Source: Cristatella mucedo (taxonomy: Eukaryota; Bryozoa; Phylactolaemata; Cristatellidae). From it: 64,000 nucleotides of DNA. The notes beneath the pieces are model-generated. The model worked only from the letters and a program-made list of their open reading frames with translations. It ran no database searches and was not told where the DNA came from. Position numbers and translations under genes: made by a program. Below, in pieces: positions 58,193 through 64,000 of this stretch. The DNA is taken from positions 2,682,501-2,746,500 of the forward strand of contig WPIO01000028.1 of NCBI GenBank assembly GCA_009760855.2, read 5' to 3'. Numbering within the stretch: position 1 is the stretch's first letter; each line of letters opens with the position of its first letter.

Positions 58193-61100
58193 TTAATAAT
58201 GCACTTGATAAAGCGCCTTCAGAGAACTCAATATCTTTCTAGGCGCTTTATGTTTGTGGCAAGCGGAAAAGGGAAGCGGAAAAGGGAAGCGCACTTGAAC
58301 AGTGAGTAATATTATGCTTGATAAGCAGCATGAATAACACGGCTAGGGGTGACATGCACAGGGTCAGCCTGCTAGTGTAGTTAGTGGCAGCATGCACGGC
58401 GTCATAACACATAAGATCACGAAGGACGAATCAAAAGGACCCACTGAATGCCGTACTAAATAGGTGTGTTTTTAAGTTATTTTTAAGTGTGATAAAGTCA
58501 GGGAATGTTGCGATGTAAGTCTGGAGTCAGTTCCAGGCTTTGAAAGCATTCGAAAAAAGGCATGGTCTCCAAAGGATTTGAGGCTTGTACGGGGTATTGG
58601 TAAACTGTTGGATTGCGAAAAGCAGGTGGTAAGATGAATGGCCTGGTAAGGTAGTAGATTTGGGAAATAGGCTGGAGCCAAAGAATGAAGTGACCTAAAA
58701 ATGAGCGAAGAAACCTTGAAGTCGATCCGTTGCTTGAATAGTAGTCAGTTCAGGTCGACGAGAAGCTGTGTGATGTGGCAAGTGCGACTACCACGACAGA
58801 CAAGCATGGCTGCAGAGTTTTGCACAGGCTGTAATCATCTGATTGCACATGATGGTAGGCCAACAACCAGTGAGTAACAGAAGTCAAGACGGGATGTCAA
58901 AATTGCATCGACCAACTTGGACGTGCTATCCTTATCTAAGCAAGCCCGAATCTCGGCAAAGGTATGTACCTGAAAGTAGGCAGACTTGATTGAATAGCTG
59001 ATAAGGCTGGGTAACGAGAGGTTACTGTAGAACATGACACCTAGATTTCGAGCTGATTCAACAGGAGGTGTGGTGACTGAACACATTTTGAGCATTAGCC
59101 TTTTCAATTTCAGAGTCAACCTGGGTTTGCCAATGACTGATAAGTTCGTTTCATCATCGTTTAGTTTTAGAAGATTTGCTGCCATCCATGTGTGGATATC
59201 ATTAATACGTGCAGCGAGGGAGTGGAGAGAATTCGAGGTGCTCAAAGGCTGGAAGGGATCAATGCATAGATATACCTGAGTGCTATACGTATAGAAGTGA
59301 AAACCTAGATTGGGCTTGGCTATCGACTCAGCAAGAGAGAGATTTTAAACTGAGAAAAGAACCAGACCTAGCACGGAGCACCGAGGTACCCTGCAGTTCA
59401 GAGGTACCTCGGATGATCTTTATCCATTCACGTCAATAATCCGGAGTCTCCCACTGGGATAGGACCTAGATCATTAGAGAACTGGATCAGTAATGCATGG
59501 ACGAGATGAGAGGCCCTCTAAAAGAATTTGGTGATGGGTACAATGAAAAGCTGCCGAAAGATCGAGTGAAACCATCAGAGATACTTATCCCGCGTCTGAA
59601 TTTCTAATTAGGTCTTTGTACAGCCTAAGGAATGCTGATTCTGCGGAGTAATTAGCTCTAAAACCATACCGGAACTTAGTAGCACGGTTTGTAGTTTTAA
59701 TGTATGAATTCAGCTGGTCCAACACGACCCGTTCCAGTGTCTTTGATAGGAATTGTAGAAGGGAGACTGGGCGGTAGTTGCTCAAGTTCTCTTGATCTAG
59801 TGTTGCTTTATAGAGAAGTGGCCTGATTACAGCTTTTTTGAAATATGCTGGGATAAATACTGATGCCAATGACATAATAATGATGTTAGCTATGCATGGC
59901 AGCAGCAGATCAATACAACGTAGTGGAAGGACAGTAGGAATAGGGTCCAAAGAACTTGTTGTCTTCTCTGATTGGGATATGAACTCCAGGACAAGTTCAC
60001 TAGTGACCTCCTTATAAATAGACATTGAGGTGCAGCCAGGTATCGGGGACAGCATTCTAGGGGATCCTGTCATCGCAGGATGGACTCCCTGATCTTATCT
60101 ATCTTCTGGACAAAGAATTGAAGAATTGAGAGTAGCGATCGGCTAGATCATCACAAGGAACATCAGGTAAGAATTTAATCCGGGAAAAGTCGTGGAGATG
60201 GTTGATCGTTGACATCAGCATTTTTGAGTGTGCATCTGTAATTCATCAATGTTTTAGTAGAAGTTAGAATTGGCCTTTGCTAGGATCGATTGGTATGACC
60301 TACAGTAATCTTCATATGCCTGTAGATGGACGGTCAGTCCTGATCTTTTGCATGCTTTTTCAAGCTTGTGCTTGGTAGACCTGGCTAGTTTAATGTCTGT
60401 GGTAAACCATAGGCCGTCTGGGCGGGGGCGCACAGTGCGCTTTGTCAGAGGTGCAAACTCGTCGAGCGTGTCAGCTAGTGTCGTGTTGTAGCTATCTACC
60501 AATGAGGACAGATCGAAGGGAGGATTGAGCAGCAGAGGAGAAGCAGATATTCTCGCACGGACAGCATCGATGTCAAGGGTCTTGCGATTCGCTGGTGGTA
60601 TTAGTTGAGGATGAGGACGACACACAATGAAGATTGAATGGGATCTGATTGTGTTCAGATAAGCAGGATTTGGTAATAATTGGTGATGACAAAGTGCAGT
60701 TTTAGGGGATAGTCCGGGCGAGTGTGTGACCCTTGATGTGAGCGGGGCCTTAAATATGAGCCACAAGAGATAATGAGTCGGTCAACTCACGAAATTCGGA
60801 GCTGAAGTCGTCAGATAAGTTATCAAAGTGAACGATGAAATCACACATAACGAGGAAGGATCGTCTTCTTGCACACAAAAACGAAATGAGATCAGAGAAA
60901 TTTTAGACAAAGGAGGATTTGCTACCTGGTGGGCGAGAGACTACTGCCGCTATAGGTAGCTCGTTTTCGGATGAGACCAAGACAATTGATTCAAAAGACT
61001 GCTTCGAGGGTACTGCAAATGGCTTGAAGTTGAATTTGGAGCGAACGATAACAGCAACTCAACCTCAAGTTTTGATTGATCCAGGGGTGTGAAAGAACGA

Positions 61101-61640
61101 GATACCAGATGGGGTAGCATCTTTAATTGTCAGGCAGTTTATCGATTTTTAGCCAAGTTTCAGTTAGGGCGAGCAGGTCGATTCCATTTTCATAAATAAG
61201 GTCGCTTATTGCCAGAGGTTTATTGCACATTGAGCAAGGATTCCAAAGGCAAGCGTCAAGTCGGACCGATGGAGTTATAACAGGCCACATGACTACAATG
61301 TGCAAAAGATTCACCGTGAGGCATGTGGTGGAGCATGCTAAGTGGTTCGAGGCAATGCTAGGAATACCAAAGAGCAGATACTCAGCTAGCATTTCCAGCC
61401 CAACGAGCTAGGTCTGAGCAGGTGGTTCCGGCCACTGCAGAGGCTCCAGTTTGCTTTTCTTTTGTTAACGCATCGTTCACGAATCTTGGCAACAGCATTA
61501 TTATGTAGGAATGCATTCGATCTACGATGTTGAAGCGATAACAGCTGATGACGAATTTTAACTAACGTGCAGGTTACTAGCCGCCCTCGTTGCTAAGGCA
61601 GCTGCAGGCATAGAAGACCCAGCGGCCTAAGCGATTAGCT
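58193..61640 (-). mobile_element. LINE-A, longest copy, near full length
   Basis: About 3.4 kb. From high to low: a 5' region, endonuclease N-terminus (61123-61392; LWNPCSMCNKPLAISDLIYE, ALTETWLKI), endonuclease C-terminus and linker in one 170-codon frame (60254-60766), RT fingers (59585-60073; SNYRPVSLLQFLSKTLERVV), a decayed catalytic box (YTYS near 59290), the end of RT and C-terminal domain (58835-59245; WMAANLLKLNDDETNLSVIG, IRACLDKDSTSKLVDAILTS), then 3' UTR, stem-loop and AAT tail at 58193-58205. An apurinic-type endonuclease plus RT with a CR1/L2-like C-terminal domain defines the family. Not active: several frameshifts. Confidence 0.95.
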
Positions 61641-61819
61641 TTTAGATATCCACACACACGTAATTTCTTACGAGCCACGGTCAAATAACAATCGGAATAT
61701 CTTTAAATAGGTCTTAGCCGTATCGCTTTCGTATACAACGTTCGCAAGAACTTCGGTAATCGGAAGAACTCTTCAGTGAACATGAAGGCACATGAGAGCA
61801 CTTTATGTCGGGAGGCGAG

Positions 61820-62490
61820 ACCAACATAAGGGGTGACATGCACAGGGTCATTATGCAAGCTTGGTTTGTGGCAGCGTGCAGCTGTGTCAGCACGTATAAA
61901 CATATAGATAGTGAATCACAGGGCCAGAATACAAGCTGTGAGATATAGATGCGTTTTTAGTTTTTTTTTAATAAGTCAGGAGAGGTCGTGATGAAGGCCG
62001 GGAGTGAGATCTAGACTTTGGGACCATACGAGCTAAAGGCACTGTCTCTAAAAGATTTGAGGTTTGTACGAGGTATTGGTAAACAGTTATATTTCCGGAA
62101 AGTCTGTGAAACAATGTTTAGCCTGGTGAGGACAAGGTCTGATAAGTAGGCTGGAGCGAAAGAATGAATTAACCTGAAAGTGAGTGACAAAACCTTGAAC
62201 TCAGTGCGATGCCTAACTGGGAGCCAGTTCAGTACGACAAGAAGTGTTCTATTGCAGCAACTGCGAGGCTGACTACAGACAAGCGTAGCTGCAGAGTTGA
62301 GGTGTTGAGGGAGTTCAACGCGCTGGAGGGCAGGGAAGGATCAAAGCAACGATGCAACCAAGTTTCACCCTCATAGAAGTGAAATCAAAGACCATGGTCA
62401 TTAATCAAATGGCACGAGGGTAAGTCTAAACCGTGAAAAGAACTCTATTAAGCAGGGTGCCCTGAGGCACCCCATATTTTAGGATCATAG
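61820..62490 (-). mobile_element. LINE-A, 3' UTR to end of RT, internally deleted, tail lost
   Basis: The 3' UTR block (GGGGTGACATGCACAGGGTC) begins at 61827 without the stem-loop, followed by the C-terminal domain and, after a deletion near 62300, the RT end (CTGGAGGGCAGGGAAGGATC) up to about 62480. Confidence 0.85.
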
Positions 62491-63004
62491 AAAGTAGCAG
62501 GTTGAGACGTGGACGAAAACGGTTTCCAGACTAATGGATTGTTAAAGAAATATGCTCATTCACCGTAGGATATCAATCTAGCAGAAAGGAATAGCTGAAT
62601 AGCTAGATGCAGAGGAGCTGGTGGTGCCTGCGAACGCCGGAGTGACTATGTGTCCTAATATATTGCTTGGTGCGAACATATATTGCAATCGCACCACGGA
62701 TTTTGAAATGGGATGAATGACAGAACCAGTTAAGCTCAGATCGAAGGGTTTAACAAGGCAGAAGGTATGCCGCCACTGACAAATAAACAAATATAAGCTG
62801 ATTTTAACAGTGTTATTGTATAGCAGTAGAAGAGAAATAATGTCTATCACCACTGCTTGCAGTTGGTAATAAAGGATCGCAACACAGCGAGATAGGAACC
62901 CACAAATTTGGTCGTAAAGAGTGAGCATCTTACCTCCTGTTCTATTATGGCCCTTAGAATGCTCCGCCGAGCTGCCGGGTTTCACAGCAGTTACAAATAA
63001 CTAC

Positions 63005-63184
63005 CTGAACACGCCAAGAACCCTTCCTTAAAGCAATTGATATAATATGGCTGCAATTTAGCGAGTTTCCGCAGGTCTCTCTATTTGAAAGCTCCGATTT
63101 TGGTGACTTCTCAAAGCAGTTGGTAGTGTGAAAAGACTGTGGACAAAATGTGCTTCGTGACGAAGGGCTGTTTTGGAATCCCAT
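63005..63184 (-). CDS. Candidate first coding exon, unknown Cys/Ser-rich protein
   Basis: The minus-strand ATG at 63182-63184 opens 60 codons (MGFQNSPSSRSTFCPQSFHT, TNCFEKSPKSELSNRETCGN, SLNCSHIISIALRKGSWRVQ) reaching a GTTCAG/GTAGTT donor at 63004. A second possible exon in another phase follows (62934-62999, ending GGAG/GTAAGA), with KPGSSAEHSKGHNRTG; the two are mutually awkward because the first intron would be very short. The sequence is Ser/Cys/Asn-rich without a signal peptide. No family is recognised. Confidence 0.36.
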
Positions 63185-63189
63185 GCCGA

Positions 63190-64000
63190 GATGGTTGGTA
63201 AACCTTTTCAGAATAATGGTAGACCTATGCCAACTATGCCCTAAACTATGACATTAACGAAGCGTACCAGCAGCACAAATTCAATTTAGATATAATTACA
63301 GTTTAGATATCAGACATATTAAATATATTTAAAATTAATCGCTGCAAAAGCCTAACATATCCAAAGGAAAAAGCTATTTGACTTAATGCATGCAAAGTAC
63401 GTTTTATATTGAATACAGGTTAAGCGAGCATTGAAATTCAAATTTAACTGAGGGATATCAAAATTATGCACAGATCTTCTCTTCCAAACTAGAATCTCAT
63501 TGGAATGACAGAGATAAGGTGTCTAATTTATCCATGATTCTCAGCATAATATCATTAAAGCCAGTCGAGTTTTGCTATTTAACTATTTGCATCTGTTTAG
63601 ACAATCATTCCTGGTTTGCCTCTTATGCTGTGGCAGGAGTATTCCTCTGTGTTTTCCCACTTGCTTTATATCATGCAAGTCTTTAGCGAATAGTGAATAT
63701 TATCACCGACCACAGCAAGAGTAATGTATTTACTAGTCAGGAACATTTACAACAGGCAATACCGACATTCGATCTAACGATTCACTAGATTTAGATGCTG
63801 TCAAATATGTAGCCATTTCAAACCAAGAGTTCTGTATCTCGAGCTGAATCCTTTCGAAAAATGTTCAGTACTTCAAATTTCAGAAAATTAATAAAGTGGT
63901 TGAGGTATCAGTTGCCAGGACTTCTTTCAGAGCAGATTATAGCAGCGTTTCGGCTAACTAGTCCGAGAACTGCAAATATGCTCTAGGCAGACGTAAGTAG
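63190..64000. other. AT-rich stretch to window end
   Basis: Nothing recognised; it may include the upstream region of the gene starting at 63184. Confidence 0.4.

Noticed and set aside
62578-62985. 135-codon minus-strand frame with hydrophobic segments
   Set aside because: It crosses a good splice donor at 62933 and then low-complexity intron-like sequence; only the part before the donor is plausible coding.

Overview
The window looks like animal (metazoan) nuclear DNA dominated by retrotransposon debris, with pieces of several intron-containing genes between the repeats. Short introns with GT/AG ends (33 and 47 nt are the clearest), tiny exons, a class A GPCR of unusual motif composition and heavy CR1/L2-like LINE load fit a lophotrochozoan, and a flatworm is my best guess. 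That is inference. No rRNA, CRISPR, operon or bacterial feature was seen.

Repeats. Two related LINE lineages account for about half of the window. LINE-A ends in a conserved 3' stem-loop followed by (TTA)n and is present in nearly 30 pieces on both strands. The longest are at 38489-41100 (-), 50200-52800 (+) and 58193-61640 (-). LINE-B has a different, non-TTA 3' end and is present in about a dozen pieces. All copies examined are broken; only the copy at 45290-46120 keeps a readable YADD catalytic box. There are also a hAT-like miniature transposon (26404-26655), a tRNA-like SINE fragment (about 47385-47465), twin perfect hairpins (8943-9013) and long dinucleotide arrays at 7199-7350, 49370-49486 and 53928-54142.

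G PROTEIN-COUPLED RECEPTORS. A complete single-exon receptor of 408 residues lies at 15818-17044 (-). A frameshifted paralogue lies 39 kb away at 55492-56643 (-).

Other genes, recognised by open frames bounded by splice signals and phase agreement. (+) 48-2578: 3' part of a possible membrane protein gene. (+) 10262-11786: coding-like exons, one apparently split by a LINE. (+) 14529-15650: a gene with 26- and 55-nt exons, convergent with the GPCR. (-) 18123-18712: a multi-pass membrane protein. (-) 19683-20399: three exons with a poly(A) signal, the best-supported multi-exon model. (+) 22853-24282: another multi-exon gene. (-) 44356-44633: the start of a secreted-protein gene. (-) 53236-54320: a coiled-coil gene whose intron holds a triple microsatellite. 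(+) 57422-58045: a Lys/Arg-rich gene. (-) 63005-63184: an ATG-bearing exon. Apart from the GPCRs I could not assign families with confidence. The genes show no functional linkage; they look like independent loci embedded in repeats.

All exon models were read by eye without transcript or homology evidence and should be treated as hypotheses.
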